DNA of 64,000 bases from Bagarius yarrelli (Eukaryota > Chordata > Actinopteri > Siluriformes > Sisoridae), in assembly GCA_005784505.1 (NCBI GenBank), contig VCAZ01000191.1, positions 310,001-374,000 of the forward strand, read 5' to 3'. A model generated the notes under the pieces. It was not told where the DNA came from. It was given only the letters and a program-made list of their open reading frames with translations, and did no database searches. Made by a program: the position numbers and the translations under genes. Below, in pieces: positions 1-43,974 of this stretch. How positions within the stretch are numbered: position 1 is the stretch's first letter; every line of letters starts with the position of its first letter.

Positions 1-870
1 TTAAGATCAGCAGAGATCTCAACACAGATCCTGCCTTCTACCATGCTCTCCTGTCCAAGTTCTCTCCGGCTGTGACCTCGGCAAAGACTGCATTCATCTT
101 CTATTTTATTGTCAGAATTTTTAACACTAGTATTAGATTTCATGCTGTCCTGAAATCCTACATATTACAGGATGTCTTGTCCGCTTAGGCCACTCAGTTG
201 CTTGTTCAGTCTCTTGTAATTTAATCAACTAGACTACTGCAACTCTTGGCAGTTTTACATCTGAGTGCAATTCGTTTTCTGCAGATGACCCAGAATGCAG
301 CTGTACAAGTAGTTTTCAGTCTCCCAAAATTTCTACACACCACCCTATTGCTGCGCTCTCATTACTGGCTTCCAGTAGCTGCATCAGATTCAAAACACTG
401 ATTCTTGCCTACAAAGCCAAAAACAAAGCAGCAACCTCCTATCGTAACGCAGTCATCACTCCTCGCATTGCACTGCGCTCCCTCAGATCTGCAAGCACCG
501 CTCAACTGGTCCCACCAGCCACTAAGATGCTAACCCTAACTCTAACCCTAACCCTCAACACTTTTCTCTGCTCTGGCATTGAGATGGTGGAATGAATTTC
601 CCATTTAAATATGATTGATGACCCATATCTTTCTAAAATACCTAGCACTTGAGATTTAAAATCTATTTATTGAAAATGCCTGCTCTTTATCAATGTTGCT
701 CTTTATCTATGCTGCCCTTTTCAACAGTTTTAGTGTGTTGGTAATTTTTTTGTCGTTTGTTAGTTTTATAATTTAGCATACTAGCATTGAGCTGTTCAGT
801 GATGACTCAAAGTCTTGTTTCTCTGGATAATAGTGTCTACTTAATTATTTAAATGTAAATGTAAATGTGA
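1..870 (+). mobile_element. Degenerate L2-clade LINE 3' end
   Basis: Between about 220 and 520 the plus strand keeps broken pieces of the C-terminal reverse-transcriptase tail common in fish non-LTR elements: LDYCNS-like codons near 230, then text reading as QNAA, a LLRS/HWLPV-like block, and RFKTL/LAYKAK near 385-425, all interrupted by stops. The segment ends at 820-870 with a weak version of the 'ctggataa...taaatgtaaatg' tail shared by L2 LINEs and their SINEs. No intact ORF remains. This stretch lies inside the collagen gene, in the intron after the last visible exon. Confidence 0.55.
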
Positions 871-892
871 AAAGATAATAAAGAGGATGGTG

Positions 893-1135
893 GAGTGGAC
901 AGTTAGACAGTTGTTGCCACGAGGGTAAGGTGGATAGTGAGACAAATGGTAAGGTGGATAGTGAGACAGCTGGTAAAGTGGATGGTAAGGTTAGTAGTGA
1001 GACAGATGGTGTGATGGACGGTAAAGTGAACACTGAAACAGATGATACAGTGGATGGTGAAGCCACAGTGAGTTGTTTGGTGAGCTAGACAGTGAGACTG
1101 GTGATAAGGTGGTTGATAAGAAGTATGGTAGATAG
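893..1135. repeat. Degenerate minisatellite
   Basis: Imperfect tandem copies of a unit resembling 'ggtaaggtggatagtgagac' fill this intronic stretch and decay toward the right. No coding signal is seen. Confidence 0.6.
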
Positions 1136-1159
1136 ATAGATAGTGAGGTGGACACTTAC

Positions 1160-17086
<15,927 letters not shown>

Positions 17087-17224
17087 CTTTCTCTCCAATC
17101 TCAGGAAAAAAAACATCAGCAGCAGAAGATCAAAAAGCCAAAGGGAAAAAAAGAGAAGCAAAAGGCAATCCAGTAAAAATCCCTCAGTGCACTGCAGAGA
17201 CGTCTTTTACATGTTGCATCTCTC

Positions 17225-17404
17225 TCTCTTCAACCACTTTCTCCTCCTCTTACTACACTTTCACTCACTCTCTCTGTCCCACACACTGTCTATCTAACTG
17301 TCGATCCAACACTCTCTCTCTCTTTCTCTCTCTCTCGTCCCTCCCTGCCTCCCGTCCTGTTGGCACGTGTACATTTTTCTTTTATCAGTTACTTATATAT
17401 TGTG

Positions 17405-17444
<40 letters not shown>

Positions 17445-17606
17445 TGTTTTCATTTGCATGTGTGTATTTTTGTAAAATAATTTGTTCATGCAGGAACAGT
17501 ATGAAAATGTAATGGAATTCCAGATTTTAAGCGTTAAAGTTTTCTCTCCTGCTGTTTATGTGATCTCGTCAGAAGGTCAATAAAATAAGGAAATTTACTG
17601 CACTGT

Positions 17607-17661
<55 letters not shown>
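17225..17661. repeat. CT and CA microsatellites upstream of the collagen gene
   Basis: CT-rich DNA at about 17219-17335 and (CA)n tracts at 17406-17443 and 17611-17661 occupy the presumed 5' flank. No TATA box or clear promoter element could be assigned. Confidence 0.75.
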
Positions 17662-17666
<5 letters not shown>

Positions 17667-17943
17667 TACCACATCATTTACTCAGACAGCAGGTAAGAGG
17701 AACTTTAGAAGAAAATCAGCACAGAAGCAAACATAGCGTAAGTTTAGCATGGAGTAAACTAAAGTATGTCTGAATTTCATTTTCAGGATGTAATTTTGAC
17801 TGTTGAGTTTTTGCCCTAGGTGTGAAGATTACATTGATAATGATGATGATATTGATGAGGTATAATGATAATAATGCTGATGATTGTGACAATATTGATG
17901 ATAATAGTAATTATAAGAATGATAATAATAACGGGATGATGTG

Positions 17944-18130
17944 AAGTGGCTGCTCAGTGGCTAAGGTATTGGAGTGCTACTTGGAGGATCAGAATTTGAT
18001 TGCTAAGCACCACTAAGTTGCCACTGTTGGGGCCCCTGAGCAGGGCCCTCGACTCCTAATTCTCCTGTTGTATAAACTAGATAAATGCAAGCTGCTCTGG
18101 ATAAAATGGCGTAAATGTAAAATGTAAATG
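17944..18130 (+). mobile_element. tRNA-derived SINE, diverged
   Basis: Same family as the copy at 16487: head with 'gtggctaaggtattgga', body 'ggcccctgagcagggccct', and tail 'gctgctctggataaaatggc' plus 'aaatgtaaaatgtaaatg'. The B box is mutated. Confidence 0.75.
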
Positions 18131-18740
18131 ACATTGTTAATGATGATAGTAAGTATGATGTGATGATAAAGCTGTTGATGGTCATGATGATAGTAAGGTT
18201 GCTAGTGATGATGATGATAATATTAATAATTATGATTGTGACGTTGACAATTATGATAACGGTGATAATGGTAATGGTAATGATGATCATGATGATAATA
18301 ATGGTGATAATAATAATAATGATGATGATGATGATAATGGTGATGATGGTGACAAGGGTTTAATTTGTGATAATGATGGTGATAATAATATTGAGAATAA
18401 TGGTAATAATGATAGTGATAATGATGATAATAATGATGATGATGATGGTAATAATAATATTGATGATGATGATTATAATGATGATGATGGTAATAATAAT
18501 AATAATATCAATGATGATGATGATGATTATAATGATGATGATGGTGATAATAATAATAATAATAATAATAATGATGATGATGGTGATAATAATAATGATG
18601 ATGATGATAATGATGGTGATAATGATGATGATAGTAATAATGATGATGGTGATAATAATGACAGTGATGATATTTTTGATAATAAAATTAATGATGGTAA
18701 TGATGATGATGATGATGATGATGATAGTAATGATGATAAG
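18131..18740. repeat. GAT/AAT trinucleotide array
   Basis: About 600 bp of degenerate (GAT)n and (AAT)n repeats followed by (AG)n at 18758-18794. The Met/Ile-rich reading frame across it is an artefact. From 18800 to 20210 I see no gene, only a (CT)n tract at 19733-19772 and unremarkable intergenic DNA. Confidence 0.9.
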
Positions 18741-18755
18741 AGAGGGAGAGACAGG

Positions 18756-18798
<43 letters not shown>

Positions 18799-19730
18799 AT
18801 AAAAGCACTTCATTTTATCTTTTTTCCCTTTGGCCAAAACCTGAAATCTCTTTTAACATTTTTTAGTGTCGTCTGTAATAAATTTATGGAACCGATGTTC
18901 ACTCTATAAATCACACGGGGCACTGTAGAGGCAATTAAATAGAACTGTAGAGTTTAAGAGACCGACCATCAGTATTTATTTCTGTCAGTATTTATTCTCA
19001 CAATATATCTACTGTAAAACACACACTGATTACTTTGGGCATCACCCGAGTTTGTGTGTGTTGTGCATGTGTGTGTGTGTATGTGGTGTGTGTGTTTGTG
19101 TGTAGAACATGCTAGAACAGGATTCTAAGCTGCCCAGCAAAAAATCATGTTCTGCTCTGGCACATTCTACATTCCAGTTACTATTTCCCGCCTAAAGGTA
19201 CACACACACAGACACAGACACACACAGACACACACACGCACTGGGTAATGTCGTAGCATCCTGATGTTTATTAATGGCGCCTTTAACATCAAAAGATGTT
19301 AAAGGTGCAAATCTAGAAGACCAGATGAGGTTACTATGACGACAGTAAAAGCTCATTGTGACGTCACTGTGTCCAACAGTGTAGAGGTGTGTTGAAAACA
19401 GCTGCCACTGTATATATTGTACTAAAGATATATTATTATATAATATATAAACAATTTACCAATATGAAGCAAAAAACCTCTTTTTGTTCTGGGTATAATT
19501 CTCGACCAATCAGCAACAAGCACTGCGGCTAACCCTAAGGTATTGTGTCTGTGTGTGATTGATGTGTGTAGTGAGGTGTGGCTCTTACAGACTCCTAAAG
19601 GGAGAGAGGGGAGTTTAGGGAAATGTTGAAGATTGAATCAGCAATTAGATTTTAAAAGAGAGAGCAACTAAATGATAGAAGAATAAAAAACAAAATTGAA
19701 TGCTCTAAATAGAAAACAGGTAAAAGTCTA

Positions 19731-19776
<46 letters not shown>

Positions 19777-20214
19777 GACTAGCAGCAATACTACCGAATT
19801 CCTCTTATATCTCCAGAAGCTCAGAAACAAATAAAAAACATTTTAGCTTGTGTGTGTTTTGCTACAAGACCCCAGTAAAGCATCAGAACTAGACCTCTGT
19901 AGAAAAGCTGTAGTGAAAACCTACAATCAACACCAGCTGAACAAACCCCCAGGTGGAGGTCTGGAAGGTAAAAATGTAAAGAAAAAGGTGATAAAATTAC
20001 TGTAGGCACATTCGGTGCAGCTGCACTGAGTAGGAGAATGTTGTAAATGCTGCTCCAGGATTATTCATGTGACCACCATACACATTTTTCATTTTTATCC
20101 ACTTTACTTCAATCCCTCCATCAACCCTGTTTTTTTTTTCGCTAAGGAACATCATGTCTGTTCCCGGACTTAACAAGACATTATTTAGCAGAAAGATGGA
20201 CATAAGATGTGATG

Positions 20215-20515
20215 CGGTTATGAATGTAATGATGGGTGAGTTGCAGTTATGAACGTGACAATATGTTGCGGTTATGAAGGTGATAAAGATATTTTGCGAT
20301 TATGAAGGTGATGAAGATATGTTGCAGTTATAAAGGTGACAAAGATATTTTGCTGTTATGAAGATGATGAAGATGTGTTGCGGTTATGAAGGAGATTAAA
20401 ATATGTTGCAATTACGAATAAGATGAAAAGATGTTGCAATTATGAAGATAATGATATTTTACGGATTTGCAGGTAATGAAGAAATGTTGCGGTTATGCAG
20501 GTGATGAAGATGTGT
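20215..20515. repeat. Minisatellite, unit about 29 bp
   Basis: About ten diverged copies of a unit like 'gttatgaaggtgatgaagat' plus 'atgttgcg'. From 20520 to 21330 I see only intergenic sequence. Confidence 0.75.
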
Positions 20516-21333
20516 TATAGGTATACATGCAGTTTATACTTATAATTTCATTTGCATAAATTTCACCACAATTTAAAAACACTCGCCAGGGGGATTCTTG
20601 TTCTTCGGAATGTTACTGAACAAACTCAGTGTGTGTGTGTGTGTGTGTGTATATAAGAGGCGCAGATAAAATCAGCATCATGACTGTAGGATTTTTTAGT
20701 AGTTTAGGTCTAATCTCATTACTAAAAAATTACTGACAATAGAAGATATTTGATGGGAGTGAGGATTATGAGTTCAGATGTAGTGTGTGTATATATAAAG
20801 TACATTAATCACAGTAAGTCTGATGTTTAGGGTGATAATGAGGTTATTGAATCATTAAAAAGTGTTCAGCAGGTGTAAATCAGGTGCAGTGAATCAGTAG
20901 ATCCTCAGATTATACCAAATGGTTAGAACCAAAAACAGTTTGGTGATCAAATATTCAAATTTAAACCTCAGAACAGTCGAGGGAACTTTTGGCACTTACG
21001 GTTGTGTAGGTCATGAAGGCTTGTGTAAACGTAAGATCAAGAACCTGATTAATAGCTCAGACTGGGTAAATCAAGGATGATGGAGGTGATGGATGCATCG
21101 GTGATAAGAGAGATGCAGGTTTGGGAGCTGATTTGGTGGAACAATGGTAGGATAAGAAGCTGAGAGCACAAAACCGATTAAAGCACCGCTGCATCACATT
21201 CGATAGGTAAAGATGCTGTGATGGTTCAGTCTCAGTCCCATCAGTATCAGCAAGGCATTGCGGGTAACATAGGAAACCTGTTTTATTACAAATCCAGATA
21301 TTCATAGGATGCTGGTGAAGATCAGGAGCAGAT

Positions 21334-21791
21334 TTAATCAGAAAGATCTGAATCAGGGTCTGGAACTGGGGAAGGAAAGTGAACTGTGGTGAATTTGCGA
21401 TTATGGGACCTGTTATGCTTCATGCGCCGATTGGCTGAAGCTCTTCCCGCAGGTGGTGCAGCGGTACAGCTTCTCTCCTGTGTGTGTCCTCTAGGCTTAT
21501 TGAGTGTGGACGAATCGGAGAAGCATTTCCCACAGGTCTGACAGACGTAGGGTTTCTCTCCAGTGTGGATCCTCAGTCTTTCCACACTGGCTGCAGGAGA
21601 AGGGTTTTTCTCTGGTGTGCATTCTCTGGTGAGATGTCAGGTTGAACAGCTTTTTTTTTTTTACCACAATAGGGGCACTGGAACGGTTTCTCTTCAGCAT
21701 GGAGCTTCAGGTGTTTAAGAAGTGAAGTTCTTGTCGCAGATGGAGCAGGAGAACGGCCTTTCGGACTGATCTGAGCTGCGTTTCGAGACAA
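21334..21791 (-). pseudogene. C2H2 zinc-finger pseudogene fragment
   Basis: At least four zinc-finger units can be read only by switching frame several times: LLKHLKLHAEEKPFQCPYCG, then SHQRMHTREKPFSCSQCGK, then IHTGEKPYVCQTCGKCFSDS, and a last unit surviving as CTAAPPAGRASANRR in the wrong frame. A poly-T run near 21652-21663 causes one of the breaks. The TGEKP linkers link it to the two intact zinc-finger genes nearby. It is most likely a decayed duplicate; no 5' exons were found. Confidence 0.75.
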
Positions 21792-22144
21792 GAGCTTCTT
21801 CTACTCTGGACTTAGTAGTTGTGCTGCTGGTATCAAATGAAGCTTCAAGTAGACATTAAGGCAGAAATTAATTCCACCAAGAACCTGCTTCTACTGGTTC
21901 ACCCTTTTGAATCCTATCATGAACTTACCATAAGTGCTAGAATCATCATCGCAACATTCGCTATCTTGCCAGACTTCGGTTCTTCATGCTCTGGTATGAT
22001 GTCTGAGTTCATGCAATTCATCAACTGCACAAAACACTCCTTAATGTAAACACATGGTGTGTGTTCTTTACAGAGCAGGTTTGTGGTTTGTGACATTTCC
22101 ACTGGTTTAGGTTTACTTTTAAAAAGCAACTCTTACCCAGACAT

Positions 22145-22330
22145 ACCTCCACTCCACCTCTCACCTGGACATAAAGCTCTACTGCACCCCTCACCTGCTG
22201 TTGAAGCTCTACTCCATCCCTCACCTAGACATAAACCTTTACTCCACCTCTTATTTGCTGTTGAAGCTCTACTTTATCCCCCACCTGGACATAAAGCTCT
22301 ACTGCACCCCTCACCTGTTGGTGTAGCTCA
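22145..22330. repeat. Minisatellite, unit about 60 bp
   Basis: Three to four copies of a unit containing 'cacctggacataaagctcta' and 'ctgcacccctcacctg'. The unit length is close to a multiple of three, so an apparent repetitive protein (KALLHPSP repeats) reads through, but no coding signal supports it. Confidence 0.75.
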
Positions 22331-23433
22331 GTTTGTGTGCAGTGTGTTAGTAATCTGTGATGGTTTATACCAGAAGCGGAAATAAAATGTGCCTCGCAAC
22401 AAAAGTCTTACCTAAACAAAAGTCTCCATTTAGACTTTTATGTTTTATAAGTTACAATTTACTTTTAGCTATAAAACATTAAACTGTAATTAATGTTTTA
22501 TTTCATAAACAATTTTTTAGTCTACTTTATTCTTGTCCACTTTATTATTTCATGCATTTTTTTAAACTACAATTTCATGTTTAATTTTTGTTATTGTTTA
22601 ACCTAATATAATACAGTGAATTTAATATATACATGAAAACATTTTACTTACAGAATTATTTATATTGTTAGTGTTTAATAGCCAGTGAGCTTATTTTAAC
22701 TACGCTATTTAAGGTTGTTTTACTAATTGACAAGACAAAAGTTACATGATTACATTTATACTGTTGAATGAAGGTGTAAGGAGTCATTAAACACGTTAAA
22801 AGTAGGATTAAACTAATTAAATTAATCAGGAACACAGTAAAGACTATTAAGGGAATATTAGATTTTAAAGCGCGTTTCACATTGATTACCAGCAGGTGGC
22901 GATGACGTGCTTTTGAGCTGGTTTTCTCTGCAGCAGCAGCATCGCAGAAGAAAAAAAGCCGAAGAAGCCGAAGAAGACGAAAAAAAGGGAAGGAATTAAG
23001 ACCAGGACAGAAATTCGCACCGTATAATGTTATAAATTAGGAATACACTTTTTATTTCTGGTAAGAAAATAATAATCATTTATTTTGTTTTTTAACAAGA
23101 GATGATTTATGACTGTCTGTTTGATTTGGAAGCCTTTTCCTGGTTGTGTTGTGTTTATAATATGAACAGTTTATTAGATACATTAAATGAATAATCTGGT
23201 CGTAGTGAAGATGCTGTGATTATCTACATGCTGAGGTTATTAGGAGTTGGGTTGCTTTAGAGTTTGTTTATTCTAATTGGTAAAATGTTTATGAGACAGA
23301 AACGAGCACAGAACAGGATTTAAACCCGGTTTGATATCCGCAGGTTTGTTTTTTGTCTTTCTGATTTATCTGCTGTAATGTTCTGTGTACCTCTCCTCCT
23401 GTCTCCCACATCAGTGCTCAGGTGAAGAGCAGG

Positions 23434-25674
23434 ATGGAGGAGGAGTGTGTGAGTGAAGCAGAAGGAGAAGCTGTCCTTCAGCTCCATCTGCTCTGTGATC
23501 GTTCATCGTCTTGCAGCAAGTCTGTTGGCACCGAACTGTCCATGACTGACATCTCAGACCTCCATGCTGAAGTGTGTGAGCTCCGGGCTCTGGTGTCTGT
23601 TCTGGAGGAAACGCTGCGAAGACAGAAATCCCTGAATGCTCTTCAGGTGCATGTGATGACCATCCGAATGTCAGAGCTCCTCTGTCATCTGTTGATCATC
23701 ACTGTTTATGGTTTCTTTCAGGAGGTGACGGAAGCTGCACCGGTATTGTGCTCTGTGTGTAAAGCTGATCTAAACCTCACACAGAAGTCAAGCGATGTTG
23801 AGTGCATGCCACACACCCGGCTGATGACGCGTCCGGTGAAGATGGTAGACTGTAGGACCAGGGAGCTGATCACGTCCGTCTCAAACAAGGAGAAAGAGAA
23901 CAACCGAGAAGGAGAAACGCACGCTAATGACGAGGACGTAAATCACTCCAGTGTGTCCTTTACATACACAATCAAACAAACATGTCTGATGTAAAGTTAA
24001 CAGAAAGGTTCATCTGGAGTTTCCTTTATAACACTGAGTGTTTAGTATATCACAGCTCCACATCCTGCAGCAGACACCACCAACACATGTAAACAGTATC
24101 ATTAAATAACGGTGCCGAATCCTCTCGTCTTTATGTTTCTGCCATTAAACTTAGTTAAAAAAAACCCCAAAAAACAGAAAGACTGAAATCAAACATCTGG
24201 ATCAGGTGGGAGTTGTGTTTCTTTTCTTCTAGTCAGATTTCAGCAACAGGAACTTTCTATTACACATTCATACAAATATACTAGAAAATGATTTCTCAGT
24301 TACTCCTGCTGTTATCTCAGTTAATAGCTTCCAGCTATAGTCATGCAGGTATCTGTTTTACCATTCTGTCCCAAATTCTAATACTCAATACGAGTAAGAC
24401 TCACAGTAATCTCACCCATGAGATAATTCCTGTGTCCTGAAATCTTGTTCAGTGGTGATTAAATGTCGTCTCTTGATTTTTCAGATGATGAAATCTGGTC
24501 TCCTTCATCCAAAAGACAAGATAGCAGAAGAAAACAGTTGCGTGTTACCAAATTCAACTACCAAAGGAGTAAAAACCTGAGTCTTGAGTTTAACTCTAAA
24601 GTGAATGAAGACGTAAAAAAGACTCCCACAGAGAGCGAGGACAGGAAGAGCAATGTCAGCGCTGGAGAGAAAGCTTTCAAGTGCTTGCAATGCAACAAAA
24701 GCTACGATACGGCGCCAAGCTTGCGGAACCACATAAAAAGACATGCGAAGGAGATGCGTTTTTGCTGTGAGGAGTGCGGGAAAGGGTTTGTGACATCGGC
24801 CGAGCTGAAGCTGCACACGAGTCGACACACTGGGGTCAGCAGCTTCGTGTGCAAGGTGTGCGGACAAAACCTGGCCGGCTCGTCAGGCCTCAAAGCACAC
24901 ATGATGACGCACAGCGACGAGAGACCGTTCTCCTGCCGCGAGTGCGGAAAGACGTTCCGTACAAAGGGGAACCTCAAGGCCCATCTGAGGACGCACACGG
25001 GAGAGAAGCCATACCGCTGCTCGTACTGCGAACGTACATTTAGCCATGCGCCACGGGTCAAAATACATGAGCGCTCGCACACCAATGAGAAGCCCTTCAA
25101 GTGTCAAACCTGTGCAAAGACCTTCTCGCGCCTGGACAGTCTCCGATCGCACGAGAGTGTCCACACCGGGCTGAAGCCATACCAGTGCTCGCACTGCGGG
25201 AAGAGCTTCAGACAATCCAGCCACCTGCTCTGTCACGAACGGACACACACCGGGGAGCGGCCGTACCTTTGCTTCGACTGCGGGAAGAGCTTCTCAAGCC
25301 ACGGCCATTTCCGCAGCCACCGCCGTATCCACACTGGTGAGCGGCCTTACCGTTGCACTGCCTGCGGGAAAAGCTTCAGAAAGCAGTTCACACTGCACCA
25401 GCACAGTAAGACGCACACCGGAGAACGGCCGTACAAGTGCACACAGTGCGATAAGAGTTTTGCCCGCACCTGCACACTGAAGCAGCACCAGAGGATGCAC
25501 TCAGGGGAAAAGCCGTACCAGTGCACCATCTGTGGAGAGAAATTCACATTCCTAAGCTCACTGCACCAACATCGGAAAAAACACGGGCATGACGGCACAC
25601 ACTCCGAGTTCCGCACCCTCGGCACACAGTCTCTCAATGCAGAAATCTCAGGAACTCAAACACAAACATCGTAA
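23434..25674 (+). CDS. C2H2 zinc-finger protein, 11 fingers
   Basis: Predicted nuclear DNA-binding protein of 543 residues in three exons: 23434-23646, 23722-23950 and 24485-25674. The N-terminus (MEEECVSEAEGEAVLQLH, then LSMTDISDLHAEV and a leucine-rich helix) looks like a short coiled coil. Exon 2 has the CSVCKADLN motif. The last exon carries 11 C2H2 fingers joined mostly by TGEKP/TGERP linkers, starting at FKCLQCNKSYDT and ending at YQCTICGEKFTF. The start was chosen at the first true ATG. The exon 2 donor (CCA then GTGTGT) was chosen to match the phase-1 junction of the paralogue at 46.0-47.9 kb. Intron 1 is only 75 nt and open in frame. A non-coding 5' exon probably lies near 22930-23060, with an acceptor at about 23414. 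Target gene unknown. Confidence 0.88.
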
Positions 25675-25794
25675 CGCTCAGTCATTGGAACAGTCATTCT
25701 TTGGGTTTTAGTGCAATAACATCTTAAACACCCTGTAACTATGTGACGGATGTGTACATTTAATACAGCTGTATCGTAAAATTGCATCCTATCT

Positions 25795-26275
25795 TACTCA
25801 ACTACCCTCAGACCAGATCGAACTACCCTTTGACCAGACCTACCCCTGTCTAGATCTAACTACCCCTGACCTGATCTAACTACCTCTTTCTAGAGCCAAT
25901 GACCCTGTCTAGATCTAACAACCCCTGACCTGATTTAAGTACCCCTGGCAAAACCTTCTACACCCTGACTTGACCTAACTACCTTCTGACTAGATCTAAC
26001 TACCCCCTGACTGAATCTAACTACTCCCTGACTTGATCTAACTAGCCCTGTCCTAATCTAACTACCCCCAACAAAATCTAATCAGTTCTGACCTGACCAA
26101 AGTGACCCAACTACCCACTGACCAAATATAGCTAGCCCAACTGACTACTTATAACCTGACCTCCGCCTTAGCCTGACCTATATACACCTGACATGACCTA
26201 CTCACCTCAAAACTAACCCAATTACTCCCCAACTGCCCTAGCTGTTTCAAAACAACACAGCTGACCTCAGTGACA
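25795..26275. repeat. Minisatellite, unit about 25-28 bp
   Basis: Diverged copies of 'ctacccctgacctgatctaa' downstream of the zinc-finger gene. No coding content. Confidence 0.75.
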
Positions 26276-26285
26276 CACCCTGAAA

Positions 26286-26829
26286 AAAGGGATGCACGAT
26301 ATGAACAATTTTAACCAATACCGAAAATTACGTCCTTCATGTGTCCGATACAGATAAACAATTAGTTAATATTTTTATATTATAATTTCTTTGTAATCTC
26401 CATTATGTGCACCCAGAAACATCTGGGTGAAACTGATATTTTAACTTTGGCCAAACTATAAAAACAAACATCAATTCTGACTCTTTAAATGTTTTTAGAC
26501 TCCAGTAATCATTTATTTAAAAAAATTAGATTAAAGGTTTGATTCAAAAATGACTTATAAAATCACGTTTGTAGTTACAACTAGACATTTGTAGTCCAAA
26601 CATCATCAGCTAAACCAATGCATTTATTTTCAGTCTGACTTTATTAAAAGAAGCTCAACTGGGTGGGAACCTGCCCATTCTAGCAACATCAGACTGATTG
26701 ATTGTTTACCAACAACAAGTGTACATTATCGGATCTAGTTATCAGATTTCATTTATTTATTGAAGCAGTAAAAATGATGTCATCCCCCCTAGAAAATTGA
26801 TCTGTTCGATAAACACTGTGCATCCCTAC
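26286..26829. mobile_element. hAT-like non-autonomous element (MITE)
   Basis: The ends form a short inverted repeat: 'agggatgcac' at the left and 'gtgcatccct' at the right. The flanks carry similar 8-9 bp sequences ('ccctgaaaa' and 'ccttgaaat'), consistent with an aged 8 bp target duplication. Interior is AT-rich with no ORF. Confidence 0.5.
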
Positions 26830-27039
26830 CTTGAAATAAACTCTACAGCTGTACACCTGTTTAATGTGGGGTATTTTGACACCAGGAAAGACGCGTGTTT
26901 TAAATTTAGGAAGGTGATGATTCAGAAGCAGTAAGGATAAAAGTTGAACATCTAGAGCAGTTGTAGCTTCACTCTTATTAACCAATCCTTGAGTGTCCTT
27001 GAGTGTTCGGTTTGTCCATTTGAGAGTATAAAAGAGATA

Positions 27040-27088
27040 AATGTCACTCTGGATAAGGATGTCTGCCAAATGCTTTAAATGTAAAAAT
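27040..27088 (+). mobile_element. SINE/L2 tail fragment
   Basis: Only the conserved 3' tail is present ('tcactctggataaggatgtc', then 'tgccaaatg' and 'aaatgtaaaa'). Confidence 0.6.
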
Positions 27089-27229
27089 GGCTCTAATTAG
27101 TTTATACCCACTGTAGGGTGTAGTGTATTTTCATGAATCAGACCATAATTAATTAAGTAGACTCTTACATGGATGATAGTGAGTGTGTACTCTATGTGTA
27201 TGTAAGTAGTGGGGGTGCATGTACTCTGT

Positions 27230-27600
27230 GTGAGTGTTTGTGTGTGGGTGTGGGTAGATAGCAATGCCCTTATATGGTAACCGGTGAACGTGTGTTTGTT
27301 GGATGTGTCTCTAGAGAATACTCATTATAAGATAACATAAACTTGTTAAAGATAAGCCACCCCAATAAAAACCAGAGGTGACGGCGCCATGTGGAATGTA
27401 TAGAAAAGCACTCTGTCTGAGGGGGTTTGAAACAGGGCTAAAGGAGGGGTTTGAAAAAAGGATTGTTCAAAAACTGATCGGGAGAGAATTGCTACGAAGC
27501 CTCTCTCGGCTTTGTTGTTTGATAATAAAGGCCGAACTCTTCTGGAAAGAAAACCTCTGACTCGGAGTAAATTCTTTCACAAGGGCAAATTCAGCCTGGT
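27230..27600 (+). mobile_element. Possible solo LTR
   Basis: A compact region with promoter- and polyadenylation-like signals: 'ccaataaaaacc' near 27362, 'ggtgacggcgccatgtgg' following, then 'aataaag' near 27525 and a candidate CA end near 27582. No adjoining retroviral genes and no target-site duplication were found. A gene 3' end is the alternative. Confidence 0.25.
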
Positions 27601-27771
27601 GGGATGTGAATGTTTCTGGTCCAAAACTACTACTCTAATATTCTTTTGTACTTGATTTTATTGTAATATTATCTTCTACCAGGTTTGGTTCCACATTAAA
27701 GCTGGTTTTCTAGCAGTTATCAGCCCAACTTTCAGATAAACAAAACACAAAGTGATTCAAAAGCAAAACTG

Positions 27772-27777
27772 TTTATT
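27772..27777 (-). terminator. Polyadenylation signal of the coiled-coil/B30.2 gene
   Basis: AATAAA on the minus strand, about 75 nt after the stop codon at 27852-27854. Confidence 0.7.
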
Positions 27778-27851
27778 CCAGGAAATAATGCAGATGTTAC
27801 AGCGATGTGATAAATTTTCAAATGTGTATATAGTGGCTTGTATGTGTGTAA

Positions 27852-43202
<15,351 letters not shown>

Positions 43203-43237
43203 CGCTATCAATTACTCACACACACATACTTCCACTG

Positions 43238-43248
43238 CTTATATATCC
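43238..43248 (-). promoter_or_regulatory. Possible TATA box
   Basis: The minus strand reads GGATATATAAGC about 40 nt upstream of the ATG at 43202, which would give a very short leader. It sits beside (CA)n DNA at about 43263-43317. Confidence 0.4.
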
Positions 43249-43974
43249 TACTGACCACACATGCACACACACACACACACACACATACACACACACACAC
43301 ACACACTCATACACACATCCTGAGCTTAATCCAATACCAGTTTAAGTGTTTATTTCAAATAATTACAAGATTAATTGTTTCCTCAAATTTATTTTCAAGT
43401 GCTTTTTTTATTAAATGACTATAAATCTGGAAGTGTTTAATATTAGGATTAATAAATGATTAGTGTCAGGTGTTAGATAAAGTAAATGTACTGGAATTGT
43501 AATAAAATACAGCCAATAATTAAGAAGAAAATAAATTCACATAAACCCTGCCTGTGGAAAAACCTGCCATTTTCTTTCATATGTTTTTTGATTTTTTTTC
43601 ATATTAGACATGCTGGAAGGATTGTTCGATAAATGAGTTCCTTCTTATTAAAGAATTTCTTATAAGTTATTTTGAAAAATTCAGGTTTTATTGCAGTGCT
43701 GAATTCTGATAGGTCAGAAATTGTTGCTTATGTAATGAACGCACATCTGCAGTGCACTGAAAAACGCTCCTTGCCGGTGTGATGTGATACAGTCAGACAC
43801 AGAGTTAACATCCTGATGATTACTTTTCCCCTGACAGAACGTCACACAGTGGTTTATTTTACAAATTTATTTATTCATGAACACATAGACATTTTTATCT
43901 ATTTACAGTTACATTTAATACTGAAGAATTTATGAGGTACAGGTTTTTTCCCCGTAGGTTATGCAATCTATGTT

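Noticed and set aside
531..560. Telomere-like TAACCC repeats
   Set aside because: Only three or four imperfect units inside LINE-derived sequence; too short for an interstitial telomere.
18160..18909. Long Met/Ile-rich ORF
   Set aside because: It is the GAT/AAT microsatellite read in one frame.
22059..22385. Repetitive ALLHPSP protein
   Set aside because: It is a read-through of a roughly 60-bp minisatellite with no other coding evidence.
24505..25637. Antisense ORFs opposite the zinc-finger exon
   Set aside because: Shadow frames of a high-quality coding exon; cysteine/histidine periodicity lies on the plus strand.
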